Of a DNA stretch of 64,000 nucleotides, positions 12,301-23,966 are shown in pieces. Origin of the DNA: Taenia hydatigena (lineage: Eukaryota > Platyhelminthes > Cestoda > Cyclophyllidea > Taeniidae); assembly GCA_036345935.2 (NCBI GenBank), contig JADWOT020000989.1:46001-110000 (forward strand), read 5' to 3'. Every line of letters starts with the position of its first letter. Positions within the stretch are counted from its first letter, which is position 1. Position numbers and translations under genes: made by a program. The notes beneath the pieces were generated by a model, which was not told the origin of the DNA, made no database searches, and worked only from the letters and a program-made list of their open reading frames with translations.

Positions 12301-15180
12301 CGCGGATATGTCCATGGACAACGCATTAAGTAGATCGCCTCACCTTCGCCTGTTTATCTACCCACACCTCTACCAACCAAATAACCCAATCAACAGATAA
12401 GTGAAAAGTGCGTGAGCAACAAAAAAGACGAAGCCTAAAGCTTGCCGATCCACATGTGCCTGTGTCTCCGGGGACGCCCACCAACTATTGGCCGTCAAGA
12501 ATACCAATCTGGCTAACCTGAGGGAGACGCCAAACCTGCAATTTTGCCTGTGTCCGCGATCCGTCAGCCAACTATCAGCCTCAAGGGTAAAACAGCTAAA
12601 GCCAAAGCTGCTTACTACCACGATGTCCAGTATGTATTAAACTGGTCTGATGCCGAACATTTTCAGCTGCTTAAATCTCTTTTCATCGGGATGTTCCGTT
12701 TGCCAAGAGAGAACTTGAACTACTAGGAAATCGAAGGCAAAACACATTAGTAAATTGCTAAACCCCAAACTAATAGCAAAAGCTCTTCTAATTTACTTCC
12801 ACACCAACGGTTTTTTAAGTCAAACTTTTTCTCACAAACAACACTGGCCTTTAATAAACCCAAACATAATCTAACTATAATTTTAATGCAAAGTTTTGCA
12901 TTTAACGGTCCCTTTTCACCAAGTATTGGTCTTGAGACATCGTCAGAAGTCTTGTTTTACTTTCGGAAAAGAAAAATGCCCTGAGCGCTTCTAATCAAGG
13001 CATCAATGCACCATTGACACACCCATGAATGAAGAACTCCTCTTTCGTAAAGGGACAACATCGTCGTCATCGTCATCAGCATCTGCATCAACAAATGCAA
13101 CCTGATTTCTTTGGCGTAGGTGCCAGGTATAAGTGTTAATTCAGTAATGTAATCTAATAACTGTCTTTATGGTGTTGACTGAGAGCTGTGCAAGAATTAA
13201 TGCTTTTTACATTTTACTTTGAAAAGTACAAAATCTTTGGCAAAAATGAGCCTTGGTAGGCCTCTTTGCTATAAGTTTTGTGTCGCTGTGTGCAAATCTC
13301 CGTTTAGCTGTGTTCTTAATTAAATGAAATGTGGTTGTTATCTTGGTCCTATCTTAGGCCTAACTTCTTGAGTCAATCACCATCTATCAACAAGTCAAAG
13401 GGCTGCAAAAGCGGCAGCATAAGAGACGTCGCTATGCAACTACTAAGAAGCAGATATGATGCGATAGTGTAAGCAAGGTGAGGTGGGATGGGGAGGGCTG
13501 GGTCAGTGTATAGTTAAGGCAGCTAGAAGTACTGGTGCGGTTTCGCTGCTATTCATTGCAGACTCATTCCATCCTGTAGATGCTCACAAAATGCATCGCG
13601 ATGTATGCATATGTACTAGTTTACTTAGACTCCTAACTGCATCCAACCACCCTGAAACCCCAGTTACACCCATTAAGATTTTTAATTTTTTTTCCTCTTG
13701 AATCTAAACAGGGTGCGAAAACGCTACAATGTTCTTGTAAAATTCCATGCTAAATTGTCTGATTCGTACATTACCACGTTCATTTCTTTAAAGTCACAGA
13801 CTACTACGTAGTGCATGATCCACCCGTGAGATCGATCATGGTCTCTTGGGCTGGTTCGATGGTTTGCGTGGACCATCTGGTGTATTTCCAAGCATTAACT
13901 ATGGCAGTCATTCAGAATGTAAGTTAGTTGATTTCACTTAAAGTGGTTGTTTATTTGGGTTGCTCACCGACATTCGTGGACATGGAAGCATTCCGCTAGT
14001 AGTCAAAGATTTGCTTCGGCTAAATCAAATCGTCAGCATAGAAGCGGCTAATTAAGTAGATTTGTGAAGATGAGACCTCATTAGATACTGGCAGCAGTCG
14101 TATTGCATAATCAAAGACTGCGTATGTGGGTAAATAAAGTGTATTCACGATTAGTATGTCATGATATTTGTGGTGGTAAAAGATAGTTAAAGAAGGAGAA
14201 ACTATTGACTAAATCAAGGACAAATAAATTGATAAGTTAGAGAGATGGACAGGCGGATGGATGGAGACGGAATGGATGAATGGATGAGTCTGCTAATGAT
14301 CTATGAGGGCCGTTATCTGTTTTGCTGTGCTCAAATGTACGCAGATTTCCACCCAAATGAACCGCCAAACCAGCACAGCAGTAACCTGATTAAGCACTTA
14401 GTGTGACGAAGTCGAAGATCTCTAAAGGCATTAAAATCACGCAAATGACGCTTTATGGTGAAGATGACGTGATGTCAGTTAATCTCCTCCGCAGGGATGA
14501 GCCAAGTAGTCACGAACGAGATGTGGTCACTTCGACATGACGCACTGCGTCCCATTGGTGGCATCAGAACGAACTTATATCACTCACAGCCAAAAGTAAG
14601 GGAGCAACATCTGCTTGTCCCTCTGCCAAACCGGTCTCGCAAGGTGGTCTGTCAGCGTCATTTTCAACTTCTCTTACATAACCACATCAGACATCTCTAT
14701 GGCGTTAGTCTTGGTAATCAAGAGAACAATGAGTTTGGTAGCATCGAAAGATCCAGAACCATTACCTCAACGCATTTGGCCTTGCATCGACTTTGTGAAT
14801 TCAACTGGCATCATACGTTCCTTCACGTAGCATGCGATCTATGCTAAAGAGCACCCCTGTCTGACCTTAGTTGAATGTGCTGCTTCTTCTGGCGTTGACT
14901 TCACCCACTTCATCCACATGAGCAGCGTTGGCTTTGCAAGCACATATTCACTTACTTAATGATAGATTTGATGGAACGCTTGCAACGTGCTGCGACCACC
15001 TACCCCACACTGATGCTAGCACGCAGGTTCTCTTCATATCGTTTAGCCTGAATGTTGTGCAAGAACGACGCATATATAACATTCCATTGTTTGAGGATTA
15101 GAAACGCAGTAATCAAAGATGGGACCTCATGTTCATACTTCTGCTTGAAATCCTTTTAATCTACTTCTCGGCTATTTCAT
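9330..15180. other. Long stretch with no supported gene
   Basis: Open frames such as 10235-10543 (+) and 10279-10590 (-), 10785-11186, 11623-12088 and 14497-14847 lie on opposing strands or overlap in different frames. None shows a recognisable domain. Low-complexity patches include a CATCGTCGTCATCGTCATC run at about 13058-13080 and GGATG repeats at about 14244-14288. The stretch 9373-9576 is open for 67 codons just downstream of a GTGAGT, but I could not link it to the exons before it. Much of this is probably old repeat. Confidence 0.35.
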
Positions 15181-15500
15181 GCATGGACTAGCAACTTCAG
15201 CAAAGTCCTTAACGAATCGCCTACAGTGCTTTGCTATACTGAGAATAATGTGAGGCGCCGTCTAATTTGTTTGTGCTGACCAATTCCTGCCTGTTTTTTA
15301 TTGCGTCCAGTGACAGCCATCCCATCCGACGAGACTGCATGCCCCAAAACAGACGAGAACGACAGTTACTTGAGTATACTGCCTGTCCTGCGTCTCGCAG
15401 ATGATCCGGCACCGAACTCAGATTGGCGTTATGCTCTCGGATGTCTTTATTAAAGCCAAAGATGTCATCGGGTGGATTGTGCGGTGTTTTGCAAAAGTCT
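15181..15500 (-). pseudogene. Ty3/Gypsy reverse-transcriptase relic
   Basis: On the minus strand the sequence reads in order as the second half of a Gypsy reverse transcriptase. DDIFGFNKDIREHNANL lies near 15470-15420 and is the region of the YxDD active-site box, here PPDD, so its first two residues are changed. PDHLRDAG follows. RRFVKDFAEVASP lies at 15222-15184 in a frame offset by one and is the conserved connection segment. In-frame stops and at least one frameshift show it is dead. No LTR was recognised beside it. It is a different insertion from the element at 55856-59796, on the opposite strand and more decayed. Confidence 0.7.
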
Positions 15501-15936
15501 AATTAGCGCTATCCGCATTGGACGTTGGAAGGTACAGGGTTCAAATCCATTGTCTGGAATGCATAATACCTCTTTTGGCATCATGAAAGCTGTCTTCTCC
15601 TCATCTATTTCTACCACCTTTATATGTCAGTTTCCGGATTTTCAGTTCAGCGTATCGAAGCGCTTTGATTTATGAAGGAGTGATTAGGCGACGTCGAGGT
15701 TGGATGATACGGTGCCAACCAATGTGCTAACATGAAAGTGAGGCCAGTCTACTCCACCCCTTGGCGCGGATTATTTAAACCTCAATATCTCTGCAATGTG
15801 GTCAGTCTACCATAGCTCCACTCGATGTCGGTAGGTCTCAGTGGCATCTACTTATTCCTTCTTACCTATTTATCTCTTTGTTTCTCTCTGTTCATTAGCC
15901 TCTTTATTTATTTTTCAAACTCGCTTTACAATTTAG
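15501..15936. other. Upstream region of the F-box gene
   Basis: No gene was recognised. A GGTTCAAATCC at about 15539-15549 matches a Pol III B-box but has no fitting A-box or cloverleaf around it. At 15831 a GTAGGT could be a donor, and 15880-15936 is a T-rich tract ending TTTAG directly before the F-box ATG. The 5' untranslated region may therefore contain an intron of about 105 nt. Confidence 0.35.
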
Positions 15937-16908
15937 ATGCAGAAGATCCCACAACGTGAAATCACAGATCTGCCTGCAGAACTGGGACTGCGAATAAGCG
16001 AATATCTCGAACTCCGCGACTTGATAAATCTTTGCACGTGTATTCCGAGTTGGAGGTGGATTCTATCGATGCCACTATTCCTCGCTCCCCTGAACCAGAT
16101 CATCAACCAATGGACCTGGCTAGACAAGCGTCTATGCCAGATGCTTTTGCCACAACCCTCACCTGGTTCTTTTTGAAATGCTTTTGAAGCTATCCGATAT
16201 CAGAGAGATCAAATGCGCTCTTATTATCACTTCTTGTCCAGTCTTGCGACAAACCCTTACCATAGAACCGTATGCTTTCACAAGTAGTCAGATTATGATA
16301 GCGAAGAGGTGTCGATCTTGGAAATGACTGCTTACTGGCAACTAATCGGTAATCGATTTGCTAAATTTCCTTTGGTGAAGAAATTACCTTTTCGCTTGCA
16401 TCTTGACTACATGGTACCATCTCCCCATCCCTATATTATTGCTGGTAAAAGAAAGCAAATTGAATTGGCAAGGCCACGTGATGAACTTGGTTGCTGCGAC
16501 TGCATAATTTATGTCGTAGATCCTCTGCATTTTTGCAGGGGTGAACTGGTTGCTACCTTGGAAGGAATTGAGCCCCGTGAACTGTTGATCATTGTGGTCC
16601 TTGTGAATCGAAGAAAAAAGTCAAGTAATTGTGAGTGTCTCGTCAAGTTCCTGCAGAGTTTTGGAGGCCTCGACAGCTCTCCACTGGCTGCTGTGCCAAC
16701 GAATTGGCGGCTGTGGTGCATTAACTATCACCGACGATTCGCTGAACTGGTACAGTGGGGCTATTATGATGTGATCTCCAAAGGGCATGAGATTGATAGA
16801 TTTGGCGATCATGTGCGGACGAGAAGACGACGCAACTGTCGTTGGGTAATTTCTTTGAATTGCTTTGGGAAACCTGTAAGTTCGCCGACCTGCCTGATCT
16901 TTGTGTAA
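15937..16908 (+). CDS. F-box protein resembling FBXO4 (F-box plus atypical GTPase-like domain)
   Basis: FBXO4 proteins are substrate receptors of SCF ubiquitin ligases; the family carries an F-box that binds SKP1 and a C-terminal Ras-like fold without GTPase activity. Here the frame opens at ATG 15937, right after a T-rich tract ending in AG, with the F-box LPAELGLRISEYLELRDL near residues 11-28. The later part contains RFAKF, a basic stretch before RPRDE, and IIYVVDP followed by LLIIVVLVN. These stand in the same order as comparable segments of vertebrate FBXO4. Two stops (16174-16176 and near 16285) interrupt the frame, but each lies in a possible GT-AG intron of a multiple of three: 16166-16207 (42 nt) and 16270-16308 (39 nt). 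Removing both gives about 296 codons, shorter than human FBXO4 at about 387. A GTAAGT at 16876 could instead lead to another exon. Otherwise this is a young pseudogene. The family call is by eye. Confidence 0.55.
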
Positions 16909-17360
16909 GTCAACATGATTGCTAAGTCATGAGAATTGGATTACTATCTGCACTCATCACTTCTGAAAAGTAATGCGGGCGATTAGTTTGCAAGGTTTAG
17001 GGCAAATTTGTGCTTAGTTGCGAGTAAAATGACCTAGCTGATATCGGCGCTTATCCACACTGCAGCTAGCACTTTGGCATGTATTTGAGAGGCTAATAAT
17101 GTTGATAAATTCATGGAGAGGAGACAACAATTGAGCAGACACTGATTTTACAAGACCATATTCTGTGGCCCATTCTGTAGCGGCAATCGGGAATCTTAAA
17201 TTCGATTACTACTATAAGTGAGCATGAGGGGTGGATATTTTTGAGACGAAACCGTACAGATGAGCGAAATCTGTACCTCAGCTTTCAATTGGATATGCAC
17301 ATATTTTGCAGGCAGACTGAGTTTAGTGGGGCTTAACCAGAAGATGTTGGCATCTGCTAC
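16909..17360. other. No gene recognised
   Basis: This is the interval between the F-box gene and the convergent minus-strand candidate. I see no AATAAA near the F-box stop, no recognisable domain and no repeat family member. Confidence 0.4.
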
Positions 17361-17971
17361 CTATGAATTTATAGGTATTTAGAGAAGATGAATCGTCGGA
17401 GCGTCCATTAGTAGACGGTTTCAAGTGTTTTAATAAACGCGTTAAAGATTCCTCATTTTGCGTGTACACGGCCAGAGAATTGGACTCAGAGTCTAATCGT
17501 AGTAAACCTTCTTCTTCAGCACTACATATCCAACACGGCATGGCGATGCAGTTGAAAGGGAGCGACGTGGTGGTGCTGTTTACCCAGAGAATGATTAACC
17601 GTATCTCATTAAGAATGGACCTATCTATTGTAAGCTCCTGTGATGGGTGGAATATGAGAAAGGAGGGGCTTATCCGAGAATAAAGATGATGGTTGACAAA
17701 GAGGTGCATTCAATTTTTTCCAAAGCGATAGCAATACCACATTTAACAAGTAAGATGCAAATAAATTGATGAAGGAATCGTCGAACCGTGCTCCATTAAG
17801 CTTAAAATAGCCGCGATTGCATAAAATTAGACTGAGACAAATCCTATCCTTGCACCTCGAGACAAGTTTAGAAGCGACAATAAATGAACTTCGTGATAGG
17901 CAGATTTTGTGATAGCGGCATGCTTTTGACCGTAAAAGGAGTGAGAAGACAAATGTGTTGAGTGATAGCAT
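17361..17971 (-). CDS. Putative two-exon gene, family unknown
   Basis: Two overlapping minus-strand frames can be joined by an intron. Exon one runs from an ATG at 17971 down to 17741 (77 codons, or 78 if the donor at 17737 is used). A donor GTGGTA or GTATTG follows. The acceptor at 17638 has a good pyrimidine tract ending CCCATCACAG, and exon two starts at 17637. Phase is 0 on both sides of the intron of about 100 nt. Exon two stays open to 17323 but has a possible donor GTAGCA at 17360. The joined protein is rich in Leu, Ser and Cys, with MPCWICSAEEEG in exon two. No domain is recognised. The upstream start is uncertain. Confidence 0.3.
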
Positions 17972-19180
17972 TCAAGATGACAGTTGAAAGAGGATACCTT
18001 GTGATGAAAAAAGAGGATTTGGCGACTATGGACGCTACCTAGGATACTTTACTAACAAAAGTATGCGCTCGAAGCCAACGCAAAGCGAGAACACTGAGGG
18101 ACTCCTTGTTTACATCTGTTGTTGTCAGAAGCCACTTGTCCAACCTATCGGCATGGAAACGAATATGGCGCTACTAAGGTACTCGTTACCGCTTCAATAG
18201 GAATTATTACAGGTGCTTGCCCTTAAATGAGGTTGGCAACTTTACCGGTTGCATTTTCATGGCATGCCCACCTTGTGTACGCGACTTGTAGAAATGGAAA
18301 ATCGGATGTTGCTCACTTTATGTGAAGACCTTTTATTTCCTCGTTACAGCTGCGCCGCTCATTGTCATTTGTTTTAATTTATGCGGATATGGGTCCACAC
18401 TCAGCAATCAAGAAGTTGGAAAAGCAGTGTCAGAAAGAAGATACAGATGCAAGCAGGAGTGATAGTGGGGCTGACTGACAGCCATACAATCGGAGAATTA
18501 GGAAGTAGGATTAGGAAAGAGGGCGAAAGAGGAGGAAGGAAACGGTGAAGAAAGGCGTTGACGCTCACATAACTAGCGCCAACTACTCTCGACTGTTCCC
18601 ATTCAGCAAGCTGGGCAGCAGCGTTGGTTGCATTGTCAGACAGCTAGGCAGGATGACCTACTTTTCGTGACAGTCTGCAATGCTTCTCGCTGTTCAAGGA
18701 TAGAGGGATGTAGCATGGAGAAGTATGAGTTGAAGTAGTGAGGTTTGGAGCGACTCAGGTTATATTGGCTTAGCTCAGCGTAAGCACTGTCTCTTTGCCC
18801 TTGCCTCCCTTCATTCTGCATCGAGCCGTAGTGAGCATGAGAGAAATGTTGTATTCCCTCTTACACGTTGATTTGACCTCCCTCACGACTACTCAGCCTG
18901 CGACGCGATCATAAGCGCATCTGAACACTATTGGGACGTCATTGCGTGCGACTGTTTTGCATCTCACCAAGATTATACATTTCGCCTTACATGTTTCCCA
19001 ATTAAAACCACATTGACTGATCTCAATCCACTCACGTGCTAAGCATACTGCCTTCCCCATTAACCACCCTATTCACCATCAATCACAACTAACTGGTTGA
19101 TAACCAAGTTTTCATCTCCAAACGCTCTTTACACGTGAAGTGACGCGCTGCACCAGTTTGGATTATTTGAATAAGGCTGC
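17972..19180. other. No gene recognised
   Basis: Only short frames without domain or splice support were seen. A purine-rich stretch at about 18490-18560 (GGAAGGAAAC type) is low complexity. I see no copy of the named repeat families here. Confidence 0.35.
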
Positions 19181-19184
19181 GCTC

Positions 19185-19500
19185 AACTCATTTTATTTGG
19201 TAGTTTGGCTGTCAACAGTTTACATGCACGCATGTGGAAGTTGGTTAGGCAATTTGTTGGCGCAGATGCACACGTAGTGCTGCAACTTTGCTTAGGTTTA
19301 TAGTGGTTGCTATGGAATAGCAGTGTGTCGTTTATTCTTCCGTAGGATGAAAATCCTCTTCCACTAACACAAAAAAGCACCGAGTTTGGCGTAGACTCAA
19401 GGGAACCGGAAACTGGTTGCAATGACTACCACATGGAGTGAAATGCGGCCAAATCAGCACAACTGAGGAGGTTCAACAAAGCAATAATCTCATTTGGCAA
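19185..19500 (+). repeat. R9 repeat, copy 1
   Basis: It aligns directly with 21185-21410. Shared landmarks are a TTGCAATGAC-ACCACA segment (19418 and 21331), a CTCATTTG(G/C)CAAT segment (about 19490 and 21397), and a region with GTGCTGCAACT upstream. The minus-strand frame at 19183-19422 is not conserved in copy 2, so no gene is called. Confidence 0.5.
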
Positions 19501-21184
19501 TTGTATTCGTTTGAAGTTGTAAGCGTTTTACGCATTGATGCAACAGAGAAACCTACATACTTACCATTGCAACCGTGACGACAACGACAAACGAGTGATG
19601 GTATGGAGATATTGTGTCCCAAGGGAAAAAATTAAGCGTAGCACCCAATAGTGAAGCGTTGAAGAATATTAAGGTGAGGAGGTAAAGGTGTCGGATGGCG
19701 GGGAGTGCAAGGTCCACGAGATCAGACAATGTGCACAAAAAGCCCATCCCCTATGCCGACGTTCGCACGTGGCCTCACAGGTGAGCATCAAATTCTATCG
19801 CTGTCAGCAATGTGATTCTGTGGGCGTGTGTGCACAGCAATTGCCATTGGCTTGCTGATTGCAGCGGTCTTTGGCGTCTAAGTGGAAGTGTGTTTGTGAA
19901 TGCAAAAGACAAAATTAGCCTACACATTGGACTATTTTGCACATATTACGCACTCACGTTATTCATGGTAGAGTATAGCATTATGAGCGCGTTACCAAAT
20001 TATGGGACCGCAATCACTGTAACATGCAGTGGTCTTGCTAGCAACCGTTTGGGACGATTGACCGACCGACTTAAAACTCTGTCTAGAGATTCTACTTAAG
20101 CAATTGTATCACATGTCATGGCGACTAGGATAAACGCATATTGGTACCCACATTCGCAGATCTCCTAACCACCCGTACATGCGCCTGTCGTCGTTTTAGC
20201 TATTTAGTCCATGGTAAGATCTAATCCCAAAAATGTGAGCAATTAAATGGTCATAACGCCTTCCTGCCAACTTTAATGATTAGTTAGTGTTCTATTCCCC
20301 CACCTCTTAACTCATCTGCTTAACACCGGCATAATTCGGCCTGAATAACATGCGATTCCGAACGACATAGTCGGATTTAGCACTCAAATCGCGGATGGTC
20401 AATTAAAGTGAAGGAGATGACTTATGGACCTTTCGCATAGCCCCAATGTTTAGGAAAATGTTACCAGTGGCAAAAAGCAACCAATTTCCGGTGATCTACA
20501 AATCTTTGTAAGGAAGACGTTTTGTTGCTTTTGCTCATAGAACACAAATCAATCGTGCAGATACTGCTGCATACCTCCTACGGGCAGTGATTTTGTTAAC
20601 ATCCTGGTGCAATCTCGTTCTCTGAATTGCTGTCATCATTTACAAATGCACTAATCCGTCAACAGAATGCTTAGTGTGCCAAAGTCCAGATAAGTAAGCA
20701 ATTGGTTTGAGTCTTGCATGAAAGAGTGTGTCTTTTATAAAGAATAATCGACCACTGGTTCAACACATCAGATTGATACCGATGCAAATGCTTCTGCCTT
20801 GCCAACATGCATGCACAGTAGTCGCACGCATTCAGTAATGTAGTCGCGTGGTTATGATTGCGTTGTAGACTGAATATTCGTGAGGCAGATCCTCTTTTTA
20901 TGCATGTGGGAATGTGGCAGTTTGTGCATGCATGCTTTTGCCCACTCCAAGCATAGTTGAAAGCAATAGCAAGTGACGTCAGGATTGCGAAGAGTAGATC
21001 CCAGTCAACTTACTCTCCTTTCACCCATCAGGCCACTCACACACTCACCCACCCACCTACTCATTCTCATTCATCTACTTCAAGCGATAGTTGGAGAGCT
21101 CCGTCATGGCAGCTAGTTCGAGTCATTCACGCACTCTACTCATTTCTTTGCAGTAAAAACAAATTATGTCGCTAGTTAAGCCGT
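19501..21184. other. No gene recognised
   Basis: This interval between the two R9 copies contains frames up to 95 codons (19812-20099) with no recognisable domain or splice structure. Confidence 0.35.
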
Positions 21185-21410
21185 AGGAGGTGGGATGCAC
21201 GACTTAGTAAACAGCACGACTGGCATTGCAACTAGGAATCCATTTCGAATTGTGCATGATCATGGTGCGAACTGCGATCTAACGCGATTCGGCTACAATT
21301 CACGCAGCCCTTAACAAGCCTCAAACTAGTTGCAATGACCACCACAAAGTGTTGCATTGGCACTAACTTAGCACCACCGGAACACATCAAATATTCGCTA
21401 AACTCATTTG
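21185..21410 (+). repeat. R9 repeat, copy 2
   Basis: Direct, diverged match to 19185-19500 in the same order of landmarks. About 1.9 kb separates the two copies, so this may be a local duplication or two insertions of one family. Confidence 0.5.
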
Positions 21411-23539
21411 CCAATCATACTGATTTGAAACCTTAACTTTCCTGAAGGCGACATGACTGAGCGCCAGTTCTACGGATCTCAGTCTGAATGGTGACGACTA
21501 CTGAGTGGTAAGTGGTTTCGGTGGATGCAGTGAGGAGAAATGGATGGAGCACACAACGGTGAAGCGGTGCACAATGGAGAGTGGGATGAAGATAGGTAGT
21601 GTGTGGAGGCAAAAGCGTCCGGAAGTAGGGCTGGCCAATTCCGTGACAGATTAGACAGTGTAGCTAATGCCAAGTAGGGCTTCCCCTGACCGGTGTGCAG
21701 ACACGACTTTGCAAGCACATTCAAACATTTATCACTCCCTGCAGCGTAACTGCAAAAGTTCAAGCCACTACCGTATGCCACTGCGCATACAGTAAAGAGT
21801 TATCTGTGGGCATTTGTGCAATGCACTTGACACTGACTTACTGCAATCACTCGAATTTGTGCTTGAAGTGGAGTTGAAGCTGTAAAAGCTCTGGAGAAAT
21901 CTTGCTTAATGGGTTTGGCAGACTGAATGATTGAATGAGCACTTGATGTTGATGAAATGATAAATGGTGCATTCATGCATGATCCCACTGGAATTCAAGC
22001 CTAGTTTTTATTTAAAGGCTGTAATAATTGTGAGAGAAATAAAGGGCTGGGACACGTCTTCAAACCTTTATGCGGATACAGGGTCGATCAAGACACGCCA
22101 CTCATTTCGCCGTGCAGCCAAATTCTTAGCACATTAACAGGTCACCCTGTAAGCACATTGAAAAAACAGGCAAAATATGATACGGAGTAAATCTGAGTGG
22201 GGTACTGTAACCCACATTAATCCCTAGCGATTCGAATCGTAGGATGTGACTTATAACAAACACTCATAAATATATACATGTGTAGAAACTGCACGAAAAC
22301 AAACCTCGCATTGACATTGTGGGGAGAGATTCTATGAGAAGCGGTATTACCAGTCAATCAAATGCCTTATTGTGTAGTAACGCTACCAATGTAAAAAGCA
22401 CGATTTTGCAAAATCTCTACTATGTCACCCCATTGGATTGATGGCAGGTAGACGGTTCTAGCCTTAACAAGAAGTGTCGGGTGGAAACCAAAATAGGGAC
22501 CATCAATTGTACTTGATTACGCCAAACACTTCCATGCGAGGTCCTAGTTACATGGTTTTAATTGCACTCAAGTAGTTATTTTCATTGAGGCAAAATTCCC
22601 GGAATATTGCCTTTAAATTAGTCAACATTTAGAGTGTTAGGGTGCGGATCGAGAAATTCGACGCACACTGGCCATTCTTATAATAGCCAAGAGTTTCCAT
22701 TTGTACTGAGGCGTCAATTCTTAATCTACCCAGCGTTTCTCCATTGATTGTAAGATGGGCTGACTTCGGGCCATGCTGGCAGCACTAGTATTATGCCCTC
22801 TTCTGCCTCAAATAAATTCTCGGCACGCTACGTATGGGTTGCGAAATAAGGTTTTTTAAAGAATGTGTGAAAGTATAGGATTCATGCTGCGGGCAAACCA
22901 CATGCGAATGGTTTATTTGGGCTGTATTTACTAGACATAGCTAGCCATGTTGTCGAACGGGGATCACATCTGCTCTAACCCTATTTAAGCCCGAACACAG
23001 GTCCAGCAGTGTTCGTTCGTTTGGCACTAACTACAGCGCACATGTTGCAGCACTACTAATATAATACCCAGCTCAGCCTCGAAGGAAACCTTCATGTGTG
23101 CAAAATGCCTTAGGATACAAGCTAACCCCATTCCATACGGAGCACACATGGCAAGTGTGCATCACGGTAAGTCCCACTCCCCTTTTCAAGGCGTGTATTG
23201 ATGCACAAGCATTACTTAGAATTCAGGGACAACTCGATAACCTGTGTAAGTGAGCAGGCAAATCAGGAGAATGAGTGGTTTGCATCCATCAACTTGCTGC
23301 ACCACCAGTGCGCCTTTCGATGATTCACTCAACACTACCTCCATCAATTTAAACATAATTTAGAGTGTTTGCCAGCATGCTATCTGGATTGCTTAAGGAC
23401 GGAGGTGTCGACTGGGAATGTGCTCATATATCAAATGAGTTGGCAACTCTAAACATTGCCCTCATTACACTCGCACTACAGTAACACGTTCGCTGACAAG
23501 GATGCGCGATTTCATTTAAACACTTTCCAAGCTTTGCAG
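21411..23539. other. Region with small internal duplication, no gene recognised
   Basis: The minus-strand frame at 21479-21781 (100 codons) is rich in Ser, His and Pro and shows no domain. A segment around 22760-22830 (a GGCAGCACTA landmark followed by a CTGCCTCAAA stretch) resembles 23040-23095, so at least one short element is duplicated about 280 bases apart. The frame upstream of 23540 is open from 23456 but I have no evidence that it is translated. Confidence 0.35.
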
Positions 23540-23966
23540 CACAACGTGTGCTTTGTGCATCCCCAGCAATTCGAGGATTTTGAATCACTCATGCAGCACT
23601 ACATGGAAGCGCACACTGGTGAGTTTGTAGATGCTTTAGTCCAGTTAGCTAAAAATATATTATTGCATAAGCATGCTTCAGTTGCATACGAGCTTCTCCA
23701 GAATTCATACCTTGTTGTGATATGCTGCAGGTCAAATTAAGGAGTCATCTGATGCACGCTACTACTGCATGGAATGTTATGGGGACTGTCCAACATGGGA
23801 GACACTGAGAGATCACATCCACTTAAGCCGTCCTTGTACGTTCCCCTCCATTTGTAAGACTCACTTCTTGATGACTAATTTTGCCGATCATGTTCCTGCC
23901 TTGCGGATGCTTGGAGCAAGCTGTACAATCAAATGGGATAAAAATCCCTCCAAGCAGATGAGCTCC
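23540..23966 (+). CDS. Putative zinc-finger gene, two internal exons
   Basis: The first exon (23540-23618) follows GCTTTGCAG and ends at GTGAGT. It encodes VCFVHPQQFEDFESLMQHYM then EAHTG, the second half of a C2H2 finger (H-x4-H with the HTG linker). The second exon starts at 23731 after TATGCTGCAG. The junction splits a Gly codon in phase 1 and the frame continues. It encodes YYCMECYGDCPTWETLRDHI ending near RPC, a C-x2-C pair followed by His and Cys as in C2H2 or C2HC fingers. The exon could end at GTACGT (23836), GTAAGA (23854) or GTAAGT (23967). Cys-rich frames continue to about 24480, so further exons are likely. Such proteins usually bind nucleic acid. The exact family is not recognised. 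Confidence 0.45.

Noticed and set aside
14497..14847. 116-codon plus frame, overlapped by a 71-codon frame
   Set aside because: Neither frame has a domain or splice signals, and the Gypsy relic nearby suggests old repeat sequence on the other strand.
15539..15549. GGTTCAAATCC as part of a tRNA gene
   Set aside because: No A-box at the right distance and no cloverleaf pairing around it.
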